Of a DNA stretch of 64,000 nt, positions 1 through 8,853 are shown in pieces. The stretch is taken from NCBI RefSeq assembly GCF_900115665.1, contig NZ_FOXH01000018.1, positions 62,001-126,000 on the forward strand. The letters are read 5' to 3'. The stretch comes from Pseudarcicella hirudinis. Its GTDB lineage: Bacteria; Bacteroidota; Bacteroidia; Cytophagales; Spirosomataceae. A program made the position numbers and the translations under genes. The stretch's first letter is position 1. The number at the start of each line of letters is the position of its first letter. The notes beneath the pieces are model-generated. The model saw only the letters and a list, made by a program, of their open reading frames with translations, was not told the DNA's origin and searched no databases.

Positions 1-706
1 AGGCAGAATTAATGTCTGCGTTTCAGGTGGTTCGGAAGCTGCTGTAACCATTGCCAGTGTAGGCGGATTTACAGCGATGCGTGCCATGTCTGAACGTAAT
101 GATGATCCTTCAACTGCTTCCCGTCCGTACGACAAAGACCGTGATGGTTTTGTGGTTGGAGAAGGTGCCGGATCAATTATTCTGGAAGAGTATGAGCATG
201 CAAAGGCTCGTGGTGCCAGAATTTATGCTGAGTTGATCGGAGGAGGATTCTCTTCTGATGCTTATCACATCACCGCACCGCACCCCGAAGGATATGGCGC
301 ATTACTTTCAATGCAGGATGCTTTGGAAGATGCCAATATCAAACCGGAAGAAGTTGATTATATCAATACACACGGTACATCAACACCAATAGGTGATCCT
401 CAGGAATTAAAAGCAATTGTTGATTTATTCGGTGAACATGCTTACAAAATGAACATCAGTTCTACCAAATCAATGACCGGACACTTGCTTGGCGGAGCAG
501 GAGCTATTGAAGCAGTAGCCAGTATTCTGGCTTTGGAACACCAGATTGTTCCTCCGACAATTAACTGCTTTACCCCTGATCCTGAAATTGATTCTAAATT
601 GAACCTTACATTCAACAAGGCTCAAAACCGTGAAATGAATATCGTTTTAAGTAATGGATTTGGTTTTGGTGGACATAACGCAACTGTTATTTTTAGAAAA
701 ATATAA
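1..706 (+). CDS. fabF: 3-oxoacyl-ACP synthase II (FabF), 3' part
   Basis: This is the C-terminal part (about 234 residues) of a beta-ketoacyl-ACP synthase II, which condenses malonyl-ACP with a growing acyl-ACP in fatty acid elongation. The frame is open from base 2, so the gene starts before the window and the nucleophilic cysteine is not visible. Both catalytic histidines are present, in [11 protein letters not shown] (His codon at 371) and [13 protein letters not shown] (His codon at 482), followed by the family C-terminus [14 protein letters not shown]. The motif [14 protein letters not shown] is also typical. An ATG at 77 is internal to the conserved fold and is not a start. rnc follows 66 bp downstream, an order common in Bacteroidota. 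Confidence 0.95.
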   Translation, partial: GRINVCVSGGSEAAVTIASVGGFTAMRAMSERNDDPSTASRPYDKDRDGFVVGEGAGSIILEEYEHAKARGARIYAELIGGGFSSDAYHITAPHPEGYGALLSMQDALEDANIKPEEVDYINTHGTSTPIGDPQELKAIVDLFGEHAYKMNISSTKSMTGHLLGGAGAIEAVASILALEHQIVPPTINCFTPDPEIDSKLNLTFNKAQNREMNIVLSNGFGFGGHNATVIFRKI

Positions 707-716
707 ATCCAGTTAG

Positions 717-752
717 CAGATAACAGATCGGGTAAGTCTGATCTGTTATCTG
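717..752. repeat. Perfect 13-bp hairpin between fabF and rnc
   Basis: Arms at 717-729 (CAGATAACAGATC) and 740-752 are exact reverse complements around a 10-nt loop. A further G-T pair is possible at the base. No T-tract follows on either strand, so it is not a classical intrinsic terminator. It ends about 20 bp before the rnc start codon and would form a stable stem in the rnc leader mRNA. Confidence 0.75.
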
Positions 753-772
753 TAAATTGATAACTGTATATT

Positions 773-1516
773 GTGAAGTCTTCTGTTATAAATCCTATTC
801 TTGAGTTTTTTAAGAGTGACGATAGAGATAAAGTCCTCCGTAAAGCCGTAGAGAGCATCATTGGTGAGAAACCTTCAAATCTGATGCTTTACAGGCTGGC
901 ATTTATGCATTCATCAGTTTCCAAGGAAACTGTTGCCAAAGGCTATAAAGAGTCAAATGAAAGACTTGAGTTTCTGGGAGATTCTGTTTTGGGAATGATA
1001 ACAGCAGAGTACCTTTTTAAGAAATTTCCTTATAAAGATGAAGGTTTTCTAACCGAAATCAGGTCCCGCATGGTAAGTAGAGAATCACTTAATGTGGTGG
1101 CCAGAAAAATCGGTCTGGAAAAATTAATAGAATATGATGGAAATCGCAGGACGGTATTAGCCCGTACGTCCATGTATGGCGATGCTTTGGAAGCACTCAT
1201 CGGAGCGATTTATATGGATAAGGGTTTTCGTTTTACGAGAAAGTTTATCATCAAGAGAATTCTGACTCATCATTTCGACATAGATACAGTGGTTAATAAT
1301 AACCCTAACTTTAAGTCATTGGTGATTGAATGGGCACAAAAAGAAGGAAAGGTACTGCGTTTTGATATTTCAGAACAGGGATCTATGCATAATAAAGAGT
1401 TTACGGCACAAATTCTGGTAGATAATGAGCCTTTTACCGAAGGAAAAGGTTACTCCAAAAAGAAAGCCGAACAAGCCGCCGCCATGAAGGCTTGTGATGA
1501 ATTGGACTTGAAATAG
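773..1516 (+). CDS. rnc: Ribonuclease III
   Basis: RNase III is an endonuclease that cleaves double-stranded RNA in rRNA and mRNA processing. The 247-residue protein has the catalytic domain first, with the signature NERLEFLGDSVLG near residue 63 and the second acidic motif GDALEALIGAIYMD near residue 140. A C-terminal double-stranded RNA binding domain follows, ending in KGYSKKKAEQAAAMKACDEL. The start is a GTG at 773; no in-frame ATG precedes the conserved region. It probably shares a transcript with fabF, with a 13-bp stem hairpin in the spacer that could be a self-cleavage or attenuation site. Length and motifs are normal for the family. Confidence 0.95.
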   Translation: MKSSVINPILEFFKSDDRDKVLRKAVESIIGEKPSNLMLYRLAFMHSSVSKETVAKGYKESNERLEFLGDSVLGMITAEYLFKKFPYKDEGFLTEIRSRMVSRESLNVVARKIGLEKLIEYDGNRRTVLARTSMYGDALEALIGAIYMDKGFRFTRKFIIKRILTHHFDIDTVVNNNPNFKSLVIEWAQKEGKVLRFDISEQGSMHNKEFTAQILVDNEPFTEGKGYSKKKAEQAAAMKACDELDLK

Positions 1517-1680
1517 TTTAAACTTTTTCATATTTCTTAGCAGACCATCGATTGGTTTTTCTGCCGCTGCAAAATCTTTGGTTCAATTTTTGCGTTCTTA
1601 ATAAGTTGTAAATTGACCATTTTATGGATCTTAACATTGAATCTCAGGAATTAAAACTGATTTTCAGGTTAGAAACCGTT

Positions 1681-1688
1681 TAACTTTG
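1681..1688 (+). promoter_or_regulatory. Bacteroidota -7 promoter element
   Basis: TAACTTTG matches the TAnnTTTG -7 consensus of the Bacteroidota housekeeping sigma factor. It lies 45 bp before the start codon at 1733. No good -33 TTTG was seen at the usual spacing, so only half of the promoter is supported. Confidence 0.4.
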
Positions 1689-1732
1689 GTCAAAAGCTCA
1701 TATCCTTTACGTTTTCAAATTCTTTTAAAAGT

Positions 1733-2863
1733 ATGAAGTTAGACCTGTCGGCCATAGAGAAATACGCTCAACAGTACGCAAGCAAGGTTTGTGAGGAATT
1801 TTTTAGTAAAAATACCAATATTTCAGGACAACAAATTATGCACCTCAGCAATGTTGGGCAGGTAAATGTCTTCATTGTCAAGGAATTATTTGGAAAATGG
1901 AAAGCTGATACAGAGAAATTCAAGAGTCCGTTTTTCAATTTCGAACACGAAGATGTAAAGTCAGCTTTGCAGTCTTTTATGAATGTTGTTTCACAGCATA
2001 TTCAGATTTCAAGAGAGAATTTTGAACCTCTGTTAAACAATTCTGTTAAAAAGACCATCATTCTTTTACTTGATCCGAGTAAATATTATGATGATTTTGT
2101 CCGTGATTCTCCCGATTTTATCCTGACGAAAGAACGCCTGGCATTATTGGTGAAATATACCAAAATTAATAAAGGTGTTGCTGAAGCCCTGGAAAAGAGA
2201 ATCGGAAAGGAAGAAAAAGTTTATGTTACGGAAGCAATCAGCTGGCTGAACGAAATTTCCGGAAATATTGAGTTTGAAAATCCTGATAAATACCTTGAAA
2301 TGCTGTCGGGGAAAGTTCCTCTTGACAAACAGGATTTTATTAAAAAGGTAATTTCTGTTCTTCCCGAACCTGAAGCAGAGAAACCTGCTTTAAAAATGGC
2401 TCAGTCATTTTTCGATGCTGATCCTGAGGAACTTGTTGATGACGAAGAGGCTCCATTGCCAACTGTAGCAGAAGTAACCGCTCAGATTGAAAAAGAAGGC
2501 TCTCCGGATATTAAATTACCGAATTCGCTGAACGACTCATTCATTGATGATCTGCCTACGGTAAATGACTTGCTTAAAAAAGAAGTAATCAGTTCAAATA
2601 GTACAACTGATTTCGGATTTAATAAACCGATTAAAAGTATTGCGGATGCCATTAGCCTGAATCAGAAATTTATTTTTATCGGACGCCTTTTTGATGGAGA
2701 TATTTCTTCTTACAATAAATCTCTGGAAGAGCTTGATGGTTGTGTTAATTTTAATGAAGCTAAAAATCTGATGAACAAATCACTGGCTCCAAAATACAAC
2801 TGGATTATGGCGGCTGAAGAGGCTGATGAATTTTTAGAAATTGTTAGCAGAAAGTACCAGTAA
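1733..2863 (+). CDS. Hypothetical protein, 376 aa
   Basis: I do not recognise this protein. It is 376 residues long, mostly predicted helical and highly charged, with no signal peptide or membrane segment, so probably cytoplasmic. An N-terminal globular region (about 1-215) is followed by an acidic, proline-containing linker (about 225-285, including DADPEELVDDEEAPLP) and a C-terminal helical block (about 290-376). The ATG at 1733 follows a TAACTTTG promoter element, and a strong intrinsic terminator lies 20 bp after the stop, so it looks monocistronic. The domain-linker-domain layout would suit an adaptor, but that is only inference. Confidence 0.7.
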   Translation: MKLDLSAIEKYAQQYASKVCEEFFSKNTNISGQQIMHLSNVGQVNVFIVKELFGKWKADTEKFKSPFFNFEHEDVKSALQSFMNVVSQHIQISRENFEPLLNNSVKKTIILLLDPSKYYDDFVRDSPDFILTKERLALLVKYTKINKGVAEALEKRIGKEEKVYVTEAISWLNEISGNIEFENPDKYLEMLSGKVPLDKQDFIKKVISVLPEPEAEKPALKMAQSFFDADPEELVDDEEAPLPTVAEVTAQIEKEGSPDIKLPNSLNDSFIDDLPTVNDLLKKEVISSNSTTDFGFNKPIKSIADAISLNQKFIFIGRLFDGDISSYNKSLEELDGCVNFNEAKNLMNKSLAPKYNWIMAAEEADEFLEIVSRKYQ

Positions 2864-2884
2864 ATATTTTTAACTTAGTGCCGG

Positions 2885-2931
2885 AAGGCTTTAATCAATT
2901 GTCTGACAGGATTTTGATTAAAGCCTTTTTT
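2885..2931 (+). terminator. Intrinsic terminator after the 376-aa gene
   Basis: Arms 2885-2898 (AAGGCTTTAATCAA) and 2914-2927 pair perfectly over 14 bp and are followed by a T-tract (TTTTTTGTTGTTTT). Confidence 0.9.
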
Positions 2932-3034
2932 GTTGTTTTACATTCTATGAATAATTTCCGGAAAATCATTGAATATAAGCAGCCGGTCGGCTTGCTTTCA
3001 GCGATTTTGGTCCGGATTCTACACTTAATAATTG

Positions 3035-5092
3035 ATGAAAAAGTTTCTGATAGCTGTATTATGCTTCATGAGTCTGCATATACAGGCACAGGAGTATCCG
3101 AGAAAAGAAATTAACATTGAAGATTTTGTTCAAAATCTGATAGGTTCTCCTGAAAACACCAACATAGAAGACCTCTATGAATCATTTCTGCAATATTACC
3201 TTCATCCGCTTGATCTGAATACCGCCGGCAGAGAGGAGTTGTCTGCTTTGTATATTCTTTCAGAAAAACAGTTAAACAGCTTCTGGGATTACAGAAATAA
3301 AATCGGGACACTGATTTCAATTTATGAATTGCAAAGTGTACCGGATTTTGACCTCCCTCTGATTTACAAACTTCTGCCTTTTGTGATTGTCAGACCGAAA
3401 GAATCCGTATTACCTGATTTTAGCCGGAACCAACAATCTCTTCTGCTGCGATATAGTCAGATCCCTGAGAAAAAAAAGGGCTTTACCGATCCTGATTTGA
3501 GAAGTAAGGTTCGTTACGAAGGCCCCGCTTTTAAAAGCTATTTAAGATATAAAATGACCCATTCCAGGAATTTTTCAATGGGTTTTACTTTGGAAAAAGA
3601 TGAAGGTGAAACCAGCCTGGCGGATTTTGCTTCAGCTCATTTTCAGTTACAGAATAAAGGTCATTTGAAAAACCTTGTCATTGGAGATTATCAGGTTCAA
3701 TTCGGGCAGGGTTTAATAACTTCTGCCGGATTTTACCTCGGAAAGGGTTCGGAAACTGTGCTGGCAATCAGAAAAAGCCATTTGGGTATCAAAACCTATA
3801 CCTCTGCCACGGAAATGAATTTCTTCAGAGGAATTGCTTCAACTTTCCGATTCGGAAACCTGGAAGTGACCGGTTTTTATTCGGGCAATAAAAGGGATGC
3901 CAATCTGTCAGGTGATTCAATACTGTCCCGGGAATCATACATCAGTTCTCTGCAAACCTCAGGCTTACACAGAACAATTGCTGAAATAGAGGATAAAAGA
4001 AGGCTTTTTGAACAGAATTTCGGGATGAATATTTGTTTTAAAAGACATGAAGAGGGCTTTATTTTCGGCCTTACCGCTCTTAAAACCTCGTTTGAGATAC
4101 CAATTCAGCAATCGGACAAGCTCTACAAACTTTTTGAATTTTCGGGGAAAGACAACTTTTTAATAGGCTTGCATTATAGTTACCAGCTTCAGAATTTCAA
4201 CTTCTTCGGAGAAATAGCCCGTTCTTCCGGCGGAGGCTGGGGATTAGTAAATGGAGTAATCGGAAGTCTGGGAAGAAATACAGACTTTTCAATGCTATTC
4301 AGGAATTATCAGAAAGATTTCCATAGCTTTTATGCAGACTCGTTCTCAGAAAATACCCGGAATATCAATGAAACGGGATTTTATGCCGGATTCAAACAAC
4401 AGTTTTCAAGGAAGTTTTCAGCCTCGGCGTATGTAGATTTTTTTCGGTTCCCCTGGTATAAATATCTTGTGGATAAGGAAACGACAAATGGATTCGGATA
4501 CTTATGTAAGGTATTATATCGGCCACGAAAGTCACTCGAAGCTTATTTGCAGTTTAAGGAAGAGAATAAAGAAGGAAATACTAAAATTCAGGAATCTTAT
4601 ACAGACAAAAAAGGGAACCTTAACAGCCGGGAAATTACCGTTGTGAGAAATAACACACGAAGGGTAATGTCAGGTAGTCTGACCGGAAAAATTTCAAATA
4701 TCTGGAGTTTTCAAAGCAGAATTTCATTAGGAACGTCTCAATTTGAAGGGCAAGGTTTATCCAGAGGTTTTGCCCTTGCTCAGGATTTAAATGCTGATTT
4801 GAATAAATGGAATTTTTCAGGAAGAGTTGCCTTTTTTAATACCGATGACTACGACAGCAGACAATATTTTTATGAACAGGATGTTTTATATGCTTTCTCT
4901 TTTCCGGCCTATTCAGGAAAAGGAATACGTCATTCAGTGATAATCAGACGAAAGTTATCGAAGCGTATTGACTGTTGGCTGAGGTGGTCGAGGACGGATT
5001 TGTTTGACGGAATGACTTTCGGTTCGGGACTTGAAGAGATTAGCGTTTCCCATCGTTCGGAGCTGAAAATGCAATTGAGGTTTCACTGGTGA
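3035..5092 (+). CDS. Helix-hairpin-helix envelope protein with predicted beta-barrel
   Basis: This is a roughly 685-residue Bacteroidota protein with a Sec signal peptide (MKKFLIAVLCFMSLHIQA, then QEY). An N-terminal ComEA-like helix-hairpin-helix region covers about residues 50-115 (DLNTAGREELSALYILSEKQ and a second copy around ELQSVPDFD). The rest is about 550 residues of alternating aromatic and polar strands that read like an outer-membrane beta-barrel. ATG 3035 is preferred over the overlapping TTG at 3032 because the signal peptide begins there. The helix-hairpin-helix motif is classically DNA-binding, but an exported barrel fused to it need not be. DNA uptake is possible but unproven, and the true role is unknown to me. 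Confidence 0.75.
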   Translation: MKKFLIAVLCFMSLHIQAQEYPRKEINIEDFVQNLIGSPENTNIEDLYESFLQYYLHPLDLNTAGREELSALYILSEKQLNSFWDYRNKIGTLISIYELQSVPDFDLPLIYKLLPFVIVRPKESVLPDFSRNQQSLLLRYSQIPEKKKGFTDPDLRSKVRYEGPAFKSYLRYKMTHSRNFSMGFTLEKDEGETSLADFASAHFQLQNKGHLKNLVIGDYQVQFGQGLITSAGFYLGKGSETVLAIRKSHLGIKTYTSATEMNFFRGIASTFRFGNLEVTGFYSGNKRDANLSGDSILSRESYISSLQTSGLHRTIAEIEDKRRLFEQNFGMNICFKRHEEGFIFGLTALKTSFEIPIQQSDKLYKLFEFSGKDNFLIGLHYSYQLQNFNFFGEIARSSGGGWGLVNGVIGSLGRNTDFSMLFRNYQKDFHSFYADSFSENTRNINETGFYAGFKQQFSRKFSASAYVDFFRFPWYKYLVDKETTNGFGYLCKVLYRPRKSLEAYLQFKEENKEGNTKIQESYTDKKGNLNSREITVVRNNTRRVMSGSLTGKISNIWSFQSRISLGTSQFEGQGLSRGFALAQDLNADLNKWNFSGRVAFFNTDDYDSRQYFYEQDVLYAFSFPAYSGKGIRHSVIIRRKLSKRIDCWLRWSRTDLFDGMTFGSGLEEISVSHRSELKMQLRFHW

Positions 5093-5296
5093 CAAGACCA
5101 CATCGTTTTATGCGACATTAACTAAGAATTCTTTTGAAAAGTTAAATTTTTAAAAGAATAAGAGTATATTGAGAAACAGGAATAATTTTCTGTAAGAGGT
5201 TCAGATAAAGGGTTCTATGTAATTATTCTGAAGGGTGGTGGAGAATTTAATAAAAAGACGCAATCCATAAAAAGTTATATCATTCGCTGTCAGATT

Positions 5297-7399
5297 ATGA
5301 AAAGAATTTTCTTGTTTTTAGTATTCCTGTTTTCTTCGTTTTTCTTAACCTATTCCCAATCTGATAACCACAGATCTCCTGAGAACAAAACCCTCAGCGA
5401 GCAGATTAAAGCATTTGATCGTGCCTGTGATTCATTGAATAATATCGGTAATTATGAGGAAGAAAAGATAATTGCCGGAAAGGCTTTACAATTAATCCCG
5501 TCGAATGACTTTCAGAATATTGCCAATTTTAATTTCTATCTGGGGAATGCGTATGAAAACACAAATGGCTCGGATAGTATTTGTCTTGCCATTTATGGAA
5601 ATACGATAAAATTTGCCGAAAAATCAGGTAAACCACTTTATAAAATTAACGCATTGGGTGCTATGATCAGCTTTGTTCATACACAGGAAGAAAGAGATAA
5701 AATTGAAGCTCAGATTAAGGTGGCAATGAACGCTGTAAATGATGAATATCTCAAAGCCAGGGCTTTAATGGGATTGGCGTCATACTCAAAAATTTCAGCA
5801 AAGGATGGTCAGGCTCTGGCGTACAGTATAGAAGCATTAGAGATTCTGAAAAAACTTTTTCAGCGGGAAAAAATTCCTTCTGATGAACTGGCAGAGGCAT
5901 ATTACTACGTCTCGAGGGCTTTCAGAAATATGCAGCAGGAGGATAAACAGCTCGCTTATCTTAAGGAAATGAGGAGATATATAGTCCGGAATAACCAATT
6001 ACTGGCTTATTATTATCTGACGATCGGAGAGAATCTTTTTTATGGAAAAGATTTGTCCAGAGCTACTGCGTTCTACGACAGCCTGACGTCGGTGGCTTTA
6101 AAATGTAATAATTCTCTTATCTGGAATAGCAGACTGGAATGTGATCTTTATTTTGCCCAGGGATATGTAAAGTATAACGATAATAAAAAAGCACTGATTT
6201 ATGCAAAAAGAGCCAATGAATTGAATCAGAAATGGGGATTCAGTTATTATGAGGCCAATATCTATTATACCAACGGCTCAGTCTATCTGGCATTGAAGGA
6301 TTACAGAAATGCTTTGGCTTTTTTACAAAAAGCAGAACCTCTGGCAAAGCAAAACAGATACAATGCAATGTATATGCTTTGCCTGGAAAAAATCGGAAAA
6401 TGTTATGGAGGATTAAATGATTGGAAATCAGCTTATTTGTATTCCAGTAAGTTTGCAACAACTCAGGATTCATTAGCTACTGTTAATTCGGAGAAAACAT
6501 TTGCCGAAGCAGAAGAAAAATACCAGAACAAGGAAAAACAGCAACAGATAGAATTGAAGAATATTCAATTGGAAGATGCTCAGAAGCAAAAAATATGGTT
6601 GCTTTCCGGTTTAGGATTAGTCATGATCGCCTTAATCTTATTGGGGATTATTTATCGGAATAAAAGAAAAACTGCTGCAATTATAGAAGAGAAAAATCAT
6701 TCGCTTGCCAGACTCAACGGAGAACTGGAAGAAGCTAATCAAACCAAAGCAAGACTTTTCAGTATCATTGGTCATGATCTCCGGTCACCGATTAGTCAGG
6801 TTTATCAATTTCTGAAATTGCAGCAGCTGAATCCTTTATTGCTGAATGAAGACCAGAAAAGTCAGCTCAGTATGAAGATTCAGCAAGCTACGGGTTCATT
6901 GCTGGAAACTATGGAAGATTTGTTACTCTGGTCTAAAACCCAGATGAATCAATTTAAAACTGAATTTCAGGTAATTGATTTACTTCCTGTTGTGGTGCAG
7001 AGCCAGCAATTATTACAATTGAATATTGATGCCAAAAACCTTCATTTAGAAAGAAAAATTCCGGAAAATATACAAGTAAAAACAGACCAGTATTTCCTGC
7101 AAACTATTATCAGAAACCTATTCCAGAATGCTGTAAAGGCTTCTCCACAGCAAGGTGAAATCCTACTGGAATGTTCACGGAATGAGAATAGTGTGATTTT
7201 TAGTATTCAGAATGATGGAGAGGCATTTAGCCAGGAACAATACGAACAGATAATTAAACGTCAGGAAAATACCAGAAGTTTATCAGGTCTGGGCTTGCAC
7301 CTGATAGATGAATTATCCCAAAAAATCGGAGCCTCTGTGCGATTTGTAAATGCCGGAGAAGGAAAAACCCGTGCAGAACTTATACTTCCCCTCAATTAA
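5297..7399 (+). CDS. TPR sensor histidine kinase
   Basis: This 700-residue protein has a signal peptide, several tetratricopeptide repeats in the presumed periplasmic part (about 30-400), a coiled segment, one membrane helix (about 434-455), and a cytoplasmic HisKA plus HATPase_c module. The phospho-acceptor His is residue 493 in the H-box SIIGHDLRSPISQ. The N-box is NLFQNAVKAS near residue 607 and the G2 box is GLGLHLIDE. The G1 region reads IQNDGEAFSQ rather than DNGxG, so the ATP lid is degenerate. No receiver domain is fused. The nearest regulator is the LytTR protein 295 bp downstream on the same strand, a likely but unproven partner. Confidence 0.9.
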   Translation: MKRIFLFLVFLFSSFFLTYSQSDNHRSPENKTLSEQIKAFDRACDSLNNIGNYEEEKIIAGKALQLIPSNDFQNIANFNFYLGNAYENTNGSDSICLAIYGNTIKFAEKSGKPLYKINALGAMISFVHTQEERDKIEAQIKVAMNAVNDEYLKARALMGLASYSKISAKDGQALAYSIEALEILKKLFQREKIPSDELAEAYYYVSRAFRNMQQEDKQLAYLKEMRRYIVRNNQLLAYYYLTIGENLFYGKDLSRATAFYDSLTSVALKCNNSLIWNSRLECDLYFAQGYVKYNDNKKALIYAKRANELNQKWGFSYYEANIYYTNGSVYLALKDYRNALAFLQKAEPLAKQNRYNAMYMLCLEKIGKCYGGLNDWKSAYLYSSKFATTQDSLATVNSEKTFAEAEEKYQNKEKQQQIELKNIQLEDAQKQKIWLLSGLGLVMIALILLGIIYRNKRKTAAIIEEKNHSLARLNGELEEANQTKARLFSIIGHDLRSPISQVYQFLKLQQLNPLLLNEDQKSQLSMKIQQATGSLLETMEDLLLWSKTQMNQFKTEFQVIDLLPVVVQSQQLLQLNIDAKNLHLERKIPENIQVKTDQYFLQTIIRNLFQNAVKASPQQGEILLECSRNENSVIFSIQNDGEAFSQEQYEQIIKRQENTRSLSGLGLHLIDELSQKIGASVRFVNAGEGKTRAELILPLN

Positions 7400-7694
7400 A
7401 AACGATCCCTTCAACGATTATTAGCCTTCTTTCATCGGTTATGACTTTACAGAACCTGCTTTCATGATGTAGATTTATTACATAAAGTCTGTGTTCACTG
7501 CTCTGTTTTCTATTTCATATAGGAAGGGATTTCTGGGCTTCATTGGTGAAAGCCGGGATTATTATGCCGTTTATCCGTCAGATGATTCTGAAATCCGGAC
7601 TATACACTTTTGATAAACCGGATAATGATTATAAAAAGGACTATCTAAAATACATATTCAATAAATTAATATTTCACTGGCCCTTGAAAATTCT

Positions 7695-8072
7695 ATGAAT
7701 GATTTACCGATTGTATCTGCCTTTGACAGACTTTTCCTTTACAAATGGAATACGATTTACCTGAACCGGAAAACGAGGTACATTTCTATCAGCGATATTA
7801 TTTTGCTGAAAGCTGAAAGTAATTACACCTCTATTTTAATGAGCGACGGGAAGAAAATAATGCTGGCCAAAACTTTAAAAGAATTTGAAGCCATTCTGAG
7901 TAATCATCCCTTTGTTCGTATTCACCGCTCTTATCTGATTAACCTTAATAACCTTCAGAGTTTTGAATTGAAAGATGAAATGTTTGTTACCATGAAAACC
8001 GGTAAAAAAATAGATATTTCAAGAAGAAGAAAAATGATTTTCCGGGAGAAGTTTTTAGCACATTCCGCCTGA
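7695..8072 (+). CDS. LytTR-domain DNA-binding protein
   Basis: This 125-residue protein consists almost entirely of a LytTR DNA-binding domain. It shows YISISDIILLKAESNYT near residues 35-51, the HPFVRIHRSYLINL core near residues 75-89, and a basic tail (ISRRRKM). No receiver domain precedes it, unlike the AlgR/LytR response regulators of the family. It follows the TPR histidine kinase on the same strand and could act as its output if phosphate or a protein contact is passed on by another route. That link rests on neighbourhood only. It ends 24 bp from the convergent pseudouridine synthase gene. Confidence 0.88.
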   Translation: MNDLPIVSAFDRLFLYKWNTIYLNRKTRYISISDIILLKAESNYTSILMSDGKKIMLAKTLKEFEAILSNHPFVRIHRSYLINLNNLQSFELKDEMFVTMKTGKKIDISRRRKMIFREKFLAHSA

Positions 8073-8096
8073 GAATATTAATACCGGAAGAGAATG

Positions 8097-8765
8097 CTAT
8101 AAAGTAATAAAGCGGTACTCGCCGGGAGAGAGATGTTCAAGCTCTATTGTACCGATTCTTATCCTGACTAGTTTCAGCACCTCATAGTTAAGTTTATAGC
8201 ACATTCTGCGGATCTGCCTGTTTAAACCCTGCACCAGAATAATACTGAAATTATATGAATCAATCTGTTTAACCTCACAAGACAAAGTGGTTTGTCCCAT
8301 AATAACAATCCCCTCAGACATTGTTTTTATAAAATGTCCGTCAATCGGTTTATCTACAGTTACGAGATATTCCTTTTCAGTCTGATGTTCTTTTCTAAGT
8401 GTTTTGTCAAATAGCCTGCCGTCATTGGTAAGAAAAAGTAATCCTTCAGATTCTTTATCCAGTCTTCCGACCGGAAAAAGTTCTTCTTCAAAAGGGAGGA
8501 TGCTTTTCAGATTATCCGGAATTTGGGTATTAAGTGTAGTTTCTATCCCTCTGGGTTTATAAAACGCTGCATAAACCAGTTTTTTACCCTCTTTTAGTAC
8601 TTTCCCCTGATATGCAATGCTGTCCTGAAGTGTTAGAATGATGTTTTCTTCTACTTTCCTCTGATTTACTTCAATCTGTCCGCTCAATATCAGCGACAGA
8701 GCTTCCCTGTTTGAAATTCTTAAAGATTTTACCAGAAAATATTGAAGTCGGTTCCGGAATGTCAT
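8097..8765 (-). CDS. RsuA/RluB/RluF-family pseudouridine synthase
   Basis: This 222-residue enzyme converts a specific uridine in rRNA or tRNA to pseudouridine. An N-terminal S4 RNA-binding domain covers about residues 1-60 (SNREALSLILSGQIEVN). The catalytic domain follows, with the aspartate in the family motif PVGRLDKESEGLLFLTNDG near residue 97-115 and the C-terminal motif QGLNRQIRRMC. Layout and length fit the RsuA/RluF subgroup, but the exact target site cannot be told from sequence. It lies downstream of kdsA on the minus strand, separated by a spacer with a long imperfect inverted repeat. Confidence 0.9.
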   Translation of the reverse strand: MTFRNRLQYFLVKSLRISNREALSLILSGQIEVNQRKVEENIILTLQDSIAYQGKVLKEGKKLVYAAFYKPRGIETTLNTQIPDNLKSILPFEEELFPVGRLDKESEGLLFLTNDGRLFDKTLRKEHQTEKEYLVTVDKPIDGHFIKTMSEGIVIMGQTTLSCEVKQIDSYNFSIILVQGLNRQIRRMCYKLNYEVLKLVRIRIGTIELEHLSPGEYRFITL

Positions 8766-8777
8766 ATATAGGCCGTC

Positions 8778-8853
8778 AGCTATCGGCTATCAGCCGTCAG
8801 ACTAAAGAAAAAGATAAAAGCGACAAAAAAACGATGGCTGACAGCCGATAGCT
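8778..8853. repeat. Imperfect 20-bp inverted repeat at the kdsA 3' end
   Basis: Arm 8778-8797 (AGCTATCGGCTATCAGCCGT) is the reverse complement of 8834-8853 with two mismatches, around a 36-nt AT-rich spacer. The right arm overlaps the last bases of kdsA, including part of its stop codon. The left arm sits in a patch of short direct words (CTATCGGCTATCAGCC). There is no T-tract. Confidence 0.7.

Noticed and set aside
2878-3114. Open frame of 78 codons with GTG start
   Set aside because: It overlaps the terminator at 2885-2931 and the signal peptide of the HhH protein in another frame, with no recognisable motif.
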